DNA of 64,000 nucleotides from Aedes albopictus (GCF_035046485.1 NC_085138.1:94157766-94221765), one strand, 5' to 3'. Shown: positions 32,401 through 41,775, numbered from the stretch's first letter. Program-made: numbers and translations. The notes: generated by a model from the sequence alone, not told the origin.

Positions 32401-34941
32401 GAGACGTGGGTTCAAATCCCACCAGCACTACGTGGATTTTTTCGCAATTTTTCCACTCAATTTGTCCATTTTTTCAACACATATTGTGCCTATGAACTTC
32501 AGGCATTACGTATGTCTAACATACCATTTCGGTTGGTTATCCGAAAAACAACAACATTCGTGTTGGTACTAACGCTGTTAGGACGTGGCAAACTAGATGT
32601 TAGTCATTCTGTGGTTATTTTTCTAATCTGCTGTTGGATGTGTCTGACTCTGCCTTGAACGAGGGTTGGCTTAAGTGGATTGGCGTGATTCGATTCTGTG
32701 GCGTGATGGACTGCGTTTGTCTTATGAAGTGAAGGTTAAAGCGGGTATCATTCGACATTGACCATCCTGAAACTGCATAAGGCGCTATCCACAAATTACG
32801 AAACGCTATAGGGGGAGGGGAGAAAGTATGACCGAGCGTTACGGTCCATACAAAAGTGTTCGGGTTTTCATACAAAAAAGCGTTACGGAGGGGGGAGGGG
32901 GTCTAAAAATTTCGATTTTAGCGTTACGTAATGGATGCTGCCTAAGCCTGATCTATACGTACTAATCTCTATACGAAATTGAGAAAAGTTTGCTGTGAGC
33001 ACATGAAAAATGCTTTAGCTTCAGACTCGTGATGTTGGTGCACATCACATGCATTGCGAGTCTCAATGAAACAAGCTCCAGTTACAGCTTGTTGTTGGGT
33101 ATTATCGCCACACTAGTTTGATTTACTCTCGAAATCTTCACTAGGATTTTATTTTCAGCTAAGATTGAATTGACGTTTTCTGGGGGCGAAGGGCTTTGGG
33201 TCATATATATGCTGAGTTAGATGGGATGCTGCCGGAAGTTGTTTTACGACGAGTAAACATCTTTGTAGGGGCTTCTTCCCGACTGTCGTATGTGCATAAT
33301 GTTCTGGTAGACTTTGTGAGACTGCTGTTGGTGCTCGATGTGCTTCATATTGGGGATTTTCATTGAGCTTACTCTGCATATCTATCAGAGCGCCGTTTAG
33401 CTAAGAGAGCAACGTCATCAGCCAGTTCGAAGTAATTTAGGCGCGTCGTGGTAATGGGCTGCCACAGCAACCCACGATTCGGTTCACGATCAATGGCACC
33501 TACCAGAATCTCGTCAATTACGATGAGGAACAGTAGCGGTGATAGTATACATCCTTGCCTCACTCCAGCATCGACCCGAATGAGATCGGACAAGATACCG
33601 TTGTGCAGTACTATGCACGAAAATGCCTTATACTGTGCCTCAATGAGGCTGATGATTTTCTCAGGGACACCTTTGCGCCTGAGGGCTCCTCACACGTTTT
33701 CATGATTGAGACGGTCGAAAGCTTTTTCGTAATCAATGAACGAACATCAGGTAGAGAGAATCTTGGAATTCATTGATTTGCTCCAGGATGATACGAACCG
33801 TGACAATGTGGTTCACACAGGATCGTCCGATATGGAATCCTGCTTGAGAATTGAGAGATATACTATGGGATCAGCTTTGAGCATCTCGGCTGATATGCGA
33901 TCGATCTCCGGGGTCCTGTTCGACTTCATGCTACGGATGGATGTTTCTATCTTCTGCAAATGATAGAGCTTCGGTGTTGACACGGGTAATGCGTCGAATT
34001 CTTGGCGGGTCATGCTGAGGTGTTAATGGCGTGGCCGACACTCGAAAAAGGTTTCCAGGCTCGAACCAGCGTTTCAATAGGAAGCAATCAGTGAAATACT
34101 AGATTGAAAGTAGTGAGCTGGATTTTTGTATGGTGAGTTGATCAATTCTCCGTTTCTGCAATGAAATGGTGCAAACAGCTTGGGTTATTTGATTTCTTGC
34201 CTAATTTGATGCTGTTTGAGCAAAACTTTGGGTAACTGTGTTGTTGAAGTTGCAAGAAATAAATAATACAACAACACAGTTACCCAAACTTTTGCTCAAA
34301 CAGCATCAAATTAGGCAAGAAATCAAATAACCCAAGCTGTTTGCACTATTTCATTGCAGAAACGGAGAATTGATCATCTCACCATACAAAAATCCAGCTC
34401 ACTACTTTCAATCTAGTACTTCACTGATTGCTTCCTATTGGTCAGCCGGGTCGGTCAATATCTGTCCAGATGTGCCTTTCACGGGCATCGTAGCATTCAT
34501 AGTGCTCTGAGAAAAGCTATAATCTAGAAACAGTTTGAAGGAGTTTCATTTTTTACATTTCAAGGAACAACAGTAACATAGTCTCACTGTTTTTGCAAGC
34601 AATGCCCAGGTTCCGACTTGGCAACAGGAGTATTTTTGAATTTCAACAAACCTTCAGAACAAAACTTATTCTAACGTTTGCTTGTTTCCCCGCCACAGGT
34701 CTGGATCAACCAGGGCGACATCATCCTCATCGGTTTGCGTGACTACCAGGACTCGAAAGCGGACGTCATCCTCAAGTACACCCCGGACGAGGCGCGAAAT
34801 CTCAAGACCTACGGCGAGTTCCCAGAGTCGGTGCGCATCAACGACACAGTCACATTCGTCGACAACGACCTGGACGATGACATCGAGTTCGGTGACGAGT
34901 ACAGTTCCGAGGAGGAAGTGGACGCCGTCGATGCTATATGA
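20216..34941 (+). CDS. eIF1A: Translation initiation factor eIF1A (two coding exons)
   Basis: Exons 20216-20419 and 34699-34941 join in phase 0 to 148 residues, the usual eIF1A length. The start ATG sits in ACCACCATGC, a strong context. The basic N-terminal tail ([20 protein letters not shown]) precedes the OB-fold ([34 protein letters not shown], then [20 protein letters not shown]). The C-terminal tail is acidic ([15 protein letters not shown]). eIF1A binds the A site of the 40S subunit, promotes scanning and joins eIF5B in subunit joining (family knowledge). The single coding intron is 14,279 bp and holds a Gypsy element, SINE, Helitrons, LINE relics and MITEs, yet both splice sites (AAAAAG|GTGAGC and CGCCACAG) are intact. 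Confidence 0.97.
20420..21003. other. eIF1A intron, first part, no recognised element
   Basis: Begins with the donor. Short frames on both strands lack family signatures. Ends at the TA flanking the next MITE. Confidence 0.45.
21004..21911. mobile_element. TA-flanked MITE with iterated CCGGGGCAAAAAGGACACC phrase
   Basis: 908 bp between TA 21002-21003 and TA 21912-21913. Left end GGGGGGCCCGGGGCAAGAAG, right end (reverse) GGGGACCCCGGGGCAAAAAG. A second inverted pair of the same phrase at 21204-21250 and 21492-21534 forms a smaller palindrome inside it, suggesting a nested or multiplied terminus. No ORF. Confidence 0.75.
22044..22221 (-). mobile_element. Helitron 3' fragment
   Basis: On the minus strand it ends GTTTGCCGGGACAGCTAG|T, like the complete copies at 26522-26780 and 51751-52204. 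Only ~170 bp remain before the MITE at 22225. Confidence 0.65.
22225..23149. mobile_element. TA-flanked MITE with iterated TTCACCGAA/TTCACAGAA phrase
   Basis: 925 bp between TA 22223-22224 and TA 23150-23151. TIR CACACTAAGAATAAATCGCA... matches over ~35 bp with one mismatch. More than ten TTCGGTGAA, TTCACCGAA or TTCACAGAA units lie in the terminal ~250 bp on each side, with a unique A/T-rich core. Confidence 0.8.
23309..23385. repeat. 78-bp palindromic element, copy 3
   Basis: Same loop and arms as 654-731, here with perfectly pairing 25-bp arms (GCCGTGAATCGCATATCAGT...). Confidence 0.75.
23700..24075 (-). pseudogene. Non-LTR retrotransposon C-terminal relic
   Basis: The minus strand carries, across several frameshifts, the LINE RT tail: [32 protein letters not shown], then [14 protein letters not shown], [10 protein letters not shown] and [13 protein letters not shown]. 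Related to the fragment at 47930-48170. Decayed, no function. Confidence 0.6.
24104..24275. mobile_element. MITE with iterated TTTGGCATAAAGTCA phrase
   Basis: ~172 bp palindrome. The left half has five TTGGCATAA units and the right half their complements (TTATGCCAAATGAC). Flanked by GTTTTTC at 24097-24103 and 24276-24282, a likely 7-bp or slightly longer duplication. Confidence 0.7.
24283..25043. other. Intronic stretch, unassigned
   Basis: Includes a short sequence (GGGCGTGGCAAACTAGATGTTAGTC-like) also present near 32580. A long minus-strand frame across 24804-25352 has no protein features and runs through the MITE at 25044. Confidence 0.4.
25044..25170. mobile_element. 127-bp TA-flanked MITE
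   Basis: TIR GGCCAGAGTGGACGCG / CGCGTCCACTCTGGCC, TA on both sides (25042-25043, 25171-25172). Confidence 0.75.
25381..25852. mobile_element. Probable TTAA-type MITE with GGCAGTGGCAA phrase
   Basis: TTAA then CCCTTTATAAGGCAGTGGCAA at the left. The right end GAAAGGG is followed by TCAG rather than TTAA. GGCAGTGGCAA/ATATTGCCACC units repeat at both ends. Borders tentative. Confidence 0.4.
25985..26162 (-). mobile_element. tRNA-derived SINE, copy 1
   Basis: On the minus strand: a tRNA-like head with an A-box region and B-box near GGGATCGTATCCC, ending in an A-rich tail. A perfect 12-bp duplication TTCTAATTGTTT flanks it (25973-25984 and 26163-26174). Confidence 0.8.
26522..26780 (-). mobile_element. 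Non-autonomous Helitron, complete 259-bp copy
   Basis: Minus strand: A|TCTATATAAATAAAAATGG at the 5' end and GCCGGGACTGCTAG|T at the 3' end, the Helitron 5'-TC/CTAG-3' format with insertion between A and T. No coding capacity. Confidence 0.8.
27538..27694. repeat. Short palindromic element with C-tracts
   Basis: CAAATATGACATCCACC at the left and GATGGACGTCATATTTAAA at the right, with C-rich runs and GTCAC motifs between. Confidence 0.5.
27811..27970 (+). repeat. 5' LTR
   Basis: 160 bp, TG...CA. Contains AATAAACGCG near 27881. Confidence 0.92.
27972..27989 (+). other. Primer-binding site
   Basis: TGGTGACCGTCGACGG starts one base after the LTR. TGG is the complement of the tRNA CCA end. The sequence is near the Trp-tRNA PBS known for CsRn1-type elements, not an exact assignment. 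Confidence 0.6.
28038..28835 (+). CDS. gag: Gag of the Gypsy element
   Basis: 265 residues from the ATG in AAACATGA. The frame is open a little further up, but this is the first Met. A globular capsid-like region ([44 protein letters not shown]) is followed by an SR-rich linker. The C-terminal zinc motif is CWYH, nine residues, then C-x3-C, that is C-H-C-C rather than the usual CCHC; this variant is typical of the CsRn1 group. The frame is intact and ends at TAG immediately after the slippery site. It would package element RNA. Confidence 0.88.
   Translation: MTENRQAQNVNNQSQPAAAAVAVKLPEFWKSDPAMWFAQAEAQFALAGITQDTTMFHHIVAKIDQSVICHIADLVKNPPATDKYDAVKLRLISRFELTPQSRLERLLSSCDLGDLRPTHLLAKMQELSAGLNVDESLLKMLFLQRLPANIRAVLSIHDGTLAKIAEMGDKMIDLSPPTSAAVDVRASVAPSSNQDPYSQESLANQIAALTAEIRRMRSNPQRSRTRSTSRSRQAAGSNNVCWYHRKFGNDAEQCRGPCSYQASKN
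28826..28832 (+). promoter_or_regulatory. -1 ribosomal frameshift slippery site A AAA AAC
   Basis: Read in the gag frame as A|AAA|AAC directly before the gag stop TAG. A -1 slip continues into the pol frame (CTA GAC AAC). This matches the canonical X XXY YYZ heptamer. Confidence 0.75.
28833..29779 (+). pseudogene. pol: Gypsy pol, protease and N-terminal RT (frame broken)
   Basis: In the frame entered by the -1 slip. Aspartic protease [13 protein letters not shown] near 28930, then RT start with [41 protein letters not shown] and [15 protein letters not shown]. Just after the PKTAV motif (near 29702) a short stretch normally present is missing. The frame shifts and stops at 29779. The break lies between two GCAGTTCGGG copies (29700 and 29731). 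Confidence 0.85.
29727..31352 (+). pseudogene. pol: Gypsy pol, RT core-RNase H-integrase (3' end deleted)
   Basis: Continues RT after the frame break: [14 protein letters not shown], catalytic FVDD near 29815, DFLGYRVN. RNase [42 protein letters not shown]. Integrase: HHCC zinc region ([12 protein letters not shown] ... CDRCQRSK), first Asp in HIDLVGPLP, second Asp in [10 protein letters not shown]. It is cut at AYHPQASG, so the third catalytic residue (Glu) of the integrase is lost, and the frame ends at 31352. Confidence 0.88.
31321..31734 (+). pseudogene. pol: Gypsy integrase C-terminal remnant
   Basis: The frame resumes with [12 protein letters not shown], a motif normally well downstream of the integrase catalytic Glu. 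It continues through a C-terminal domain ([32 protein letters not shown]) to a TAA. Roughly 80-100 codons are missing at the junction near 31318. Confidence 0.8.
31749..31908 (+). repeat. 3' LTR
   Basis: 160 bp, one difference from the 5' LTR (CTTACA versus CTCACA). Preceded by the purine-rich GGTGGGGGGTAG. Confidence 0.92.
32785..32941. repeat. Short palindromic element with G/C-tracts
   Basis: CACAAATTACGAAACGCT at the left, AGCGTTACGTAATGGATG at the right, with GGGGGAGGGG in each half. Same design as 18788-18943. Confidence 0.5.
33366..34560 (-). pseudogene. Non-LTR reverse transcriptase relic
   Basis: The minus strand shows RT motifs across frameshifts: [26 protein letters not shown], [19 protein letters not shown] and LADDVALLA. 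The normal DFADD-type core is altered to LADD. It is split by a foldback MITE at 34078-34437, beyond which the LINE sequence resumes. Confidence 0.7.
34078..34437. mobile_element. Foldback MITE (family 1), complete 360-bp copy in a LINE relic
   Basis: TIR TAGGAAGCAATCAGTGAA / CACTGATTGCTTCCTA. Arms pair almost end to end. Flanks GTTTCAA and TTGGTCAG join without duplicated bases. Confidence 0.88.
34699..34941 (+). CDS. eIF1A: eIF1A coding exon 2
   Basis: Acceptor CGCCACAG. 80 codons from [17 protein letters not shown] to the acidic tail and TGA at 34939. Confidence 0.97.
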   Translation, partial: VWINQGDIILIGLRDYQDSKADVILKYTPDEARNLKTYGEFPESVRINDTVTFVDNDLDDDIEFGDEYSSEEEVDAVDAI

Positions 34942-36417
34942 TCGGTCACCGGCAAGAGCACCAGCAGTCAGTAGCAGCTGCAACAACAGCATATAAACAC
35001 ACACAGAAAAAGAAAATTCCGATTGTTTCGTGACTTGTTCAGTATAATTACATTACACTCAAAGCATATTTAACAGCAAAAGGGGGGAGGAACGGTTCCA
35101 AACTTCCAATCTCCGGATTGGGTTCCACGTCCCAGTTGGGATTGCACGATCCGCAACTGGGAGAACAATTTCAACAACCAATTGTGAAGTGGGAGTAACA
35201 AAATTATTAAATGAGACAGGCAAATATATTCACATGCATTGTTTTATTTTATTATTTAAATGCATTGTCATTGAACTTTGTTGTTGATATGTAGTAATCG
35301 GGACCACCGCCGATTTTGAGAGAAACACCCATCAAGCCGTAAACCACAAGCCAAGAACAAAACTATTGAAAATTATGCCTTTTTAACTTAAGTCGTTGCA
35401 GAATGCAGATATACTATTTTTTTTAGTTGAATACACTACCTGTAACATAAAAGATCCATCCCATTTTGATTATAGTTTTTAGTGAAGAATTTCTTTAACC
35501 CTAAACATTTTTATGGCCGGAATGCGTTCATTGGAAGGTCGCTCTGGACTTATATATATATATTTTTTTTTTTCATATTTGCAAAACCCAAACACAAAAA
35601 AACTGTAATTCATCATAGGATAATTTGGATATTTTATTCTGTCGGTTCCTCAAGCATTCTCTTTGCAATAATTTGATGATAATCAGTTTTGGTATTTTGC
35701 TTTTACTTTTACAACACATTTTGTTCTTGGTTTGTTTCTAAGATAACACAATTAGACTCTATAATTTAGAAATTCGTTTTATGATATTTCCTAACTAACA
35801 ATAATAAGTGTGTAAAAATCATTACTTTTTCCATTGTAACCCATCTGGTGGATATTAGTTTTAATTTTGCTTCCAGAAAGCTGTAGTAAATTAGCAAAGA
35901 TAATTTACTTTAAAAGTTTTATATCACAATCACGGTGATAATGGGCGGAACCACGGAAAATACCCTTGTTAGCATGCTGTTCGATCCGATATGTATCACA
36001 CTTAGCGAACAGTGAACTGAACGCCAAACAGACGGCACCCGAGAAAAGGATGCGGGCAACATTATTGGTGTTCAAACCTGATAATATATCGTATAGGTAT
36101 GCATAAATCCAATATCTATTACACATAATAATTGTTTATGTAGAAAAGAGTCGGGAGAAACGGAAGCAAAAACAGAATACGAGTAGGAGGGAGGAGGAAA
36201 ATCGAACAGAGTTCTGGATTTATTACATTCGAACTTCCCTTTCGATTACACTACACACTACATGGTTGCTTGGAGCGACGGGAACAATAGGTATCAATTT
36301 CATTTCTCTGCCTACATATTTACAATCGATAGACTTTGCGAAATGGGTCAAAGTTATGCGGCTGTCGAGAGCGAGTTGGCATAGGTTTTCGAAATAGGTA
36401 GGGAAAAGCTCGGCAAG
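34942..36417 (+). other. eIF1A 3' UTR and downstream flank
   Basis: Non-coding. A candidate poly(A) signal ATTAAA lies at 35206 in AAATTATTAAATGAG. The rest is A/T-rich with no recognised gene or element. Confidence 0.45.
35206..35211 (+). terminator. Candidate poly(A) signal ATTAAA
   Basis: 265 bases past the eIF1A stop. A variant hexamer and a weak call. Confidence 0.3.
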
Positions 36418-36419
36418 CT

Positions 36420-36760
36420 TCTTTGGATAAATGTATGACTCGTGCTGTAAAAATCTTCATTGTGCAACTCATTGTATAAATAGTTATTTATGCAATGAGT
36501 TGCAAAAAGATGATTTTTTCAGTATGAGTTGTACATTTATCCAACGAGGCTTGCCGAGTTGGATAAATACGAAGAGTGCTGAAAAAAATCGAGTTTTGCA
36601 ACGAGTTCCATACAAAATTTTATGCAATGACTTTTTCATAATGCAACCCATTTGAGTTGCATAATGTTCATAATGCAACTCAAATGAGTTGCATTATGAA
36701 CATTATACAACTATTTTTTATTATGCAACTCATTTCAGTTGCATAATGAGCCAGTTATAA
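36420..36760. repeat. Palindromic repeat cluster (GGATAAATGTAYGAC / GTTGCATTATG)
   Basis: TTGGATAAATGTATGACTCG and its complement, then a near-perfect 36-bp palindrome at 36668-36703 built on CATAATGCAACTCA, then further GTTGCATAATG units. Related to 37480-37540 and 38075-38345. Confidence 0.55.
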
Positions 36761-36818
36761 TACATAATTGCATAATAATTATTTATAATACTATAATCCT
36801 ATAATATTGCATTTTATA

Positions 36819-37305
36819 GGGTAGAAGCTTCAGTTTTGGCCAGCCCGGAGTTTTGGCCATAGTGCGGTATTGAGCCTGTTGCGATCTAAATCGGCGTAAA
36901 TTTATTTTTTACTAGTAGATCCTAATACAATATGATAATTACAGCTGTGAAAACCACACATTTTGATTAAAAACTGGAAGAAAAAAATATATTTCCTTAA
37001 AAAATCTGCTCCCATATATCTATTTTGGCCAGGGTGCTTCTAATTTGGCCACTCCCATAAGAAATACACGTGATTGGCCAAAATAGAAACCAAACTCAAG
37101 AATATGGCCAAAACTGCGGCAGAGCTTCTATTTTGGCCAGTGCCACTTTTAATACAAAAATCAAGTATTGGCATGATTTCTGCATTTTTCCTTCAAAATA
37201 TAGATTGAAACCTTTCTTTTGACGCATTGGTTGTTTTCATAGGATTTTTGGTTATTTTTATAAAAATGATTTCCCTTAGACTGGCCAAAACCGGTGCCCG
37301 CACCC
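36819..37305. mobile_element. TA-flanked MITE with iterated TTTTGGCCA phrase
   Basis: 487 bp between TA 36817-36818 and TA 37306-37307. Ends GGGTAGAAGC...TTTTGGCCAG and CTGGCCAAAACCGGTGCC...ACCC. At least eight TTTGGCCA units in both orientations. Confidence 0.7.
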
Positions 37306-37309
37306 TACT

Positions 37310-38074
37310 TGCTGTTTTAGTGTCACTACGGCCTACTTTTCCTTAAGTGCCCCACACAATGCATACGTTTGCGTGTGCGTGACAGTAGTTTGACACATTT
37401 CCCATGGGAAAACTGTCAAAAAAACGCAAACCTCGGCGGAACGGACGCTATGTGTTCCAGGCTTTAGTATAAAAGCAGTTGCATTATGATTCATAATGCA
37501 ACTCATTTGGGTTGCATTATGAATCATAATGCAATTGTTTTTGCAACAACCTGTGTGTCCACGTCAAGAGCTTGAAAAACTGTGACGGTTATAGCACAGC
37601 TTCTTGATTCAAGTTATGCGTCTAGCTTGATGGAACACGTGGGGGATCTCGAACAACACCCTTGAAGCATGATGGTGCTGATGGAAACGATTATATTACA
37701 GTGTGTTACGGCGAAAAGGGGCTCCGAGAGGGATAGTTTGAAGCCAGAAGCCGAATTCTTCTGAGCAGATCACAAACTCCAATCTGTGATCTCCAATCTG
37801 GTGCGAGTACAGCTGAAAGATAATTCGGTCTAAGGCGATCTATGTCTGCTTTTCGTAATATCCGTAATCGTTCGTATCCGTAACAATACATTGGCTTCAT
37901 TGTGATACATTCTGCGACATTTAGGGTGATTCAATTATTTCTGCATGAACGTAAATAATTAAACCAATAGATGTCTTTTCACGTCACTCAACTGATCTAT
38001 TTTGACCGATCTCTTTCCATGTCATTTGGCTTCACCAGCGGCAACACAGTGATTATTTTTTTCTCATTGAAAAA
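37310..38074. other. Intergenic stretch, unassigned
   Basis: Carries a GTTGCATTATG/CATAATGCAAC palindrome at 37480-37540. Otherwise no recognised structure. Confidence 0.4.
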
Positions 38075-38345
38075 AATGTTATATGCAACTCGTTGCAAAA
38101 CTCGATTTTTCCAGCACTCCGTCATATTTATCCAACTCGGCGAGCCTCGTTGGATAAATGTACGACTCATGCTGTAAAAATCATCATATTGCAACTCGTT
38201 ACACAATAGTAGTTTACGCAACAAGGTGCAGAATGAAGATTTTTACAGCACGAGTCGTACATTTATCCAACGAGGCTTGCCGAGTTGGATAATTACGACG
38301 AGTGCTGTAAAATCGAGTTCTGCACCGAGTTGCGTACAACGTTTT
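38075..38345. repeat. Inverted/tandem hairpin repeat
   Basis: Two inverted units: TGCAACTCGTTGCAAAACTCG...TTATCCAAC and its mirror around 38200. Each holds the internal palindrome ATCCAACGAGGCTTGCCGAG / CTCGGCGAGCCTCGTTGGAT. Same family as 36420-36650. Confidence 0.55.
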
Positions 38346-38752
38346 TTGCAATTTCATAAATTACTACTTTAGGCAAGACTTAATGATAGTTTTAAACAAA
38401 ACGTTTTCATCAAACTCCACACTGATGTTCATAGCCATGTTTAAGAAAGTCTGATCATAGCAGGTTATGCTGTGCAGTTGTCACAAATTCTCAAACCTGC
38501 GTCCAGAAGCATCAAGAAGTTGATCAATATTGAAAACAGTGCTGTAATGGTTCATTACGCAACGCAAATCAGTGCTGTATGCTACGGCAGTGTAAAACTA
38601 CCTTTAACGTATCTATAGGTTAAACATTATGAGATACTCTCGAGTAGTGAGAGATGAGTGACTTCCCGAGTAGTGCTAGGTGAAATATAGACAGAAAGGC
38701 TTAAGATGTGAACCAGACAACTTGTGTTTTATTGTATATGCATGCCGATCAA

Positions 38753-39037
38753 GGGCCCATATAGCCGAGGCGGTAAACGCACGGGTATTCAGCATGACCA
38801 TGCTGAGGGTGACGGGTTCGATTCCCGGTCGGTCCAGGATCTTTTCGTAAAGGAAATTTCCTTGACTTCCTTGGGCATAGAGTATCTTCGTGCCTGCCAC
38901 ACGATATTACACATGTAAAATGGTCATTGGCAGAGGAAGCTCTCAGTTAAAAACTGTGGAAGTGCTCATTGAACACTAAGCTGAGAAGCAGGCTTTGTCC
39001 CAATGAGGACGTTACGCCAAGAAGAGGAGAGGAGAGG
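38753..39037 (+). mobile_element. Feilai-like tRNA-derived SINE
   Basis: The tRNA-like head has an A-box region (TAGCCGAGGCGG) and a B-box (GGGTTCGATTCCC). A tRNA-unrelated body follows (GGCAGAGGAAGCTCTCAGTT, GAGAAGCAGGCTTTGTCCC), with a GAAGAGGAGAGG tail. A perfect 11-bp duplication ATGCCGATCAA lies at 38742-38752 and 39038-39048. The body is what I remember of Aedes Feilai SINEs, so the family call rests on recall. Confidence 0.85.
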
Positions 39038-39048
39038 ATGCCGATCAA

Positions 39049-40480
39049 TTATTGAACATAACAACTGGCGTACGAGGATAAAATCAAGTTTTGTGTTTTA
39101 ATTATGAACAGTTTTTGAAATCTTATGTTTTTTTCGCGTGCAAGAGTTTTTTTTTTATATCTGGATGAGATTTTTTTTTTTGTACAAAAGGTTTAAGTTT
39201 TGATGTTGTTTTTTTTTTGTGGCTTTGAAGTGATTTACTGTGATTCTGAGGCTACAAGGAGTTTTTGTTTTCGCCAGAACAATAGCCACAATGAGACATC
39301 TTTTATGTGATAACAAAGTAAAACCGATTCACAGAACATTTTCAGTGACATATTTTTGTACGAAAACTGAGATTGGCTTTCTTTTGTGGTGCGTTTGTGT
39401 TTGGGGTTTTTTTGCCCGCCATAGATGATCGTTTTTGTCCCACTTTCAGCCGCCTCGTTGAACACAATAGCGGCGGCTCGGGTGGTTGGTTCCCCATGAC
39501 AGCGCAAAGTTTGTAAACAAACATGATTCCATGAGCAATAATTGAAAACGGCGAAACATTTTACACAACAGAATTTGCTTTCACCTTTTAAAACAGTTAG
39601 TTAAAAGCAAAACATGACTTTTAATTTCCTAATTATTTATTTCATAATGAAGTCGTAATAGTACCAGCTCGTCTTCTTCACGGGGAGAAAGTTTCCATAA
39701 AATTTAGAATTGTTATTGATATGATTCAGCCACAGTCAATTATCGTTCCTGGATTTTGATGCTGACCTCAAAAACATGGCCGCGTGACAGGAGGCTGGTT
39801 TTTGTACAGTGAAGCTCGGATTTATATTTTTTGGCCTTTTGTTTTTTGACGTCCAGGAGATTGTGTTTGCAGTGTTTTTTTTCCCTGGATAGAAGGTTCT
39901 ATTTTTTTAAGTTTTTTTTTGCATTTCTCGTTTTGTGTGACTGAAAAAAAAAATGTATTTTATTGTGTTTCATTTTAATTTAATATAGAACGTTCCATTT
40001 GCAATAAAGCCATTTTGAATCACAATACGATTCGTTTTGTTCAGCAAATTTGCTTTTGTCTGGATCGGTCTGGATTTTGCCTTTTTTTTGTTCTATTTTT
40101 GTTTTTCTTTTTTGTTTGTACATGATGAGCATGAGTACCCGTAAATTTTCTCAGCACCAGCACAACGCCAACATCGCCGATTCAAACTTGATAATCGCAC
40201 CAATGTATGAGAACTATCCATTTGATTTTGAGAGAACTATGAGCAGCCCAAGGAGACAATTGAGAATGCAACTTGCAACGTACAGAGCAACAGAGTGATT
40301 AATGCAGCAAAAGGATTTATTGGTTTTGAAAAGTACGTTAGGTTATGCTGAAGATCGTTCGTTTTGCTCCTAACCACACAGTGGTGGCAGGGTGGTATAC
40401 ACCACAGTTAGAAAATCTTACCGCATTTGGTGCTCCCGGATTTGAAATTTGCATTTCGACTGCACACAGCAATACTGAAT
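39049..40480. other. Intergenic stretch, no recognised gene
   Basis: T-rich with many poly-T runs. Short frames lack domain features. No TIRs found. Confidence 0.4.
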
Positions 40481-40489
40481 TATTTCCTG

Positions 40490-41625
40490 GAGAAATCCCT
40501 TAAAAAATACAAGGAATTCCTGAAGAAGAGTTCCTAGGAGAATCTTTGGAGGAATTTGTAAAATAAGTAGTTCCAGAAAGAATCACAGAAGGAATTCCCG
40601 AGTTAAGCCCTGCAGAAATTATTGGAGGAATCCCTAGAGAATATCCTAGGAGGGGTTAACGGAGGAATCTCTAGAAATACTCCTGGAGGAGTCTCTAGAA
40701 GAATTCTACGAGGAATTTCTGGAGGAATCTCTAGCTCTAGAGGTATTTTTGAAGAAATCCCTGGATGAATTTTTGGGGAAATTCATGGGGGAATCCATGC
40801 AGCAATTCCTAGAGGAATCCCTGAAATATTTCCTGTACGAATGTCTGAAGAAATTCGTGGAGGAATCCCTTCCATCTGGGATTCTTCTAGGATTTCACAA
40901 GGGTTTTTTTTTTCTTGAACCCTCCAAGATTCCTTTAGAAATGTATTTCGGGATTCCTTCAAAAGGAATGAGGTATTCCTACAGGAATTTCTTTTGTAGA
41001 TCGATCTGAAATTCTTCCAAAAGTACATATTCGAATTCCCCAGATGATTTTAATGAAAAACTTTTAGTAGATTATTACGGATTCCTCCAGGATGCTTTTA
41101 AAGAATTACTGTAAAAATTTCATGAGTTCTTCCATGAGTTTTCACATTCCTACAGGGTTTCCATGAGGAATTACCGTTAGGGAACTCTTGGAGGAACTCA
41201 CTCAGGAAGGAAATTCAGAAAAAAATCGAAGGAAACACAGCCTCCTGGAAGAATTCCAGGAGTAACTCCTGGGAATCACGGAAGGAACTCCTGGGGTCTG
41301 GACGAATTTTAGAAAGAATTTCTGGAAGAATCCTTGAAAAAGTTTTGGATAGAGTTCCTGAAATAATTCCAGAAAGAATCCTGGAGACATCTCGGAATGA
41401 AAAGCTGAGTGAATCTTACAATTAATTTCTGGAGGATTCCCAGAAGAAATACTGGTTGAAATTCCTGGAGGAGGGGTATCCGAAGGAACTACTGGTGAAA
41501 TCTAAGAAAAAAACCCCTGAAAGATCTTCTGGAGGTATACTCTTGCAGGAACTCCTGCAGGCCTTATAGAAGGAACTTCTGAAGGAATCTTAGAAGGAAC
41601 TCTTGGAAGGATCTCAAAATAAATT
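40490..41625. repeat. Degenerate GGAATTCCTGGAG array 1
   Basis: About 1.1 kb of imperfect units of 10-15 bases (GAGGAATCCCT, GAAGAATTCCT, GAACTCCTGG). Because the unit is partly palindromic it gives spurious Glu/Phe/Leu-rich frames on both strands. Similar arrays lie at 50745-51090 and 54885-55490. Confidence 0.75.
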
Positions 41626-41689
41626 TTTTGTAATTGCGTTGTGTTTTCCTCTACTTTTCACTCGCGGTTACATTGATGAAACGGCCTAC

Positions 41690-41775
41690 TTTTCTTCACT
41701 AAAACAAAAGTGCCGAAAAGTACTACTTTTCGGCACTCTTAAGAGTGCTGAAAAGTAGCACTTTTCGGCACCTTT
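41690..41775. repeat. Tandem palindromes of GTGCCGAAAAGTA
   Basis: GTGCCGAAAAGTACTACTTT... pairs with its complement, followed by a second palindrome (GTGCTGAAAAGTAGCACTTT) and a CACTTTTCGGCACC unit. Confidence 0.55.

Noticed and set aside
32382..32425. GTGGGTTCAAATCCCAC, resembling a tRNA T-arm
   Set aside because: The T-arm is good, but the 5' acceptor strand and anticodon arm do not fold. Probably a tRNA-derived remnant.
38756..38835. tRNA gene
   Set aside because: A tRNA-like head continuous with a SINE body and bounded by target duplications, so not a functional tRNA gene.
40749..41028. Glu/Phe/Leu-rich frames suggesting coiled-coil proteins
   Set aside because: Produced on both strands by the degenerate GGAATTCCT array.
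40490..41625. CRISPR-like array
   Set aside because: No conserved repeat/spacer alternation, a eukaryotic context, and strongly degenerate units.
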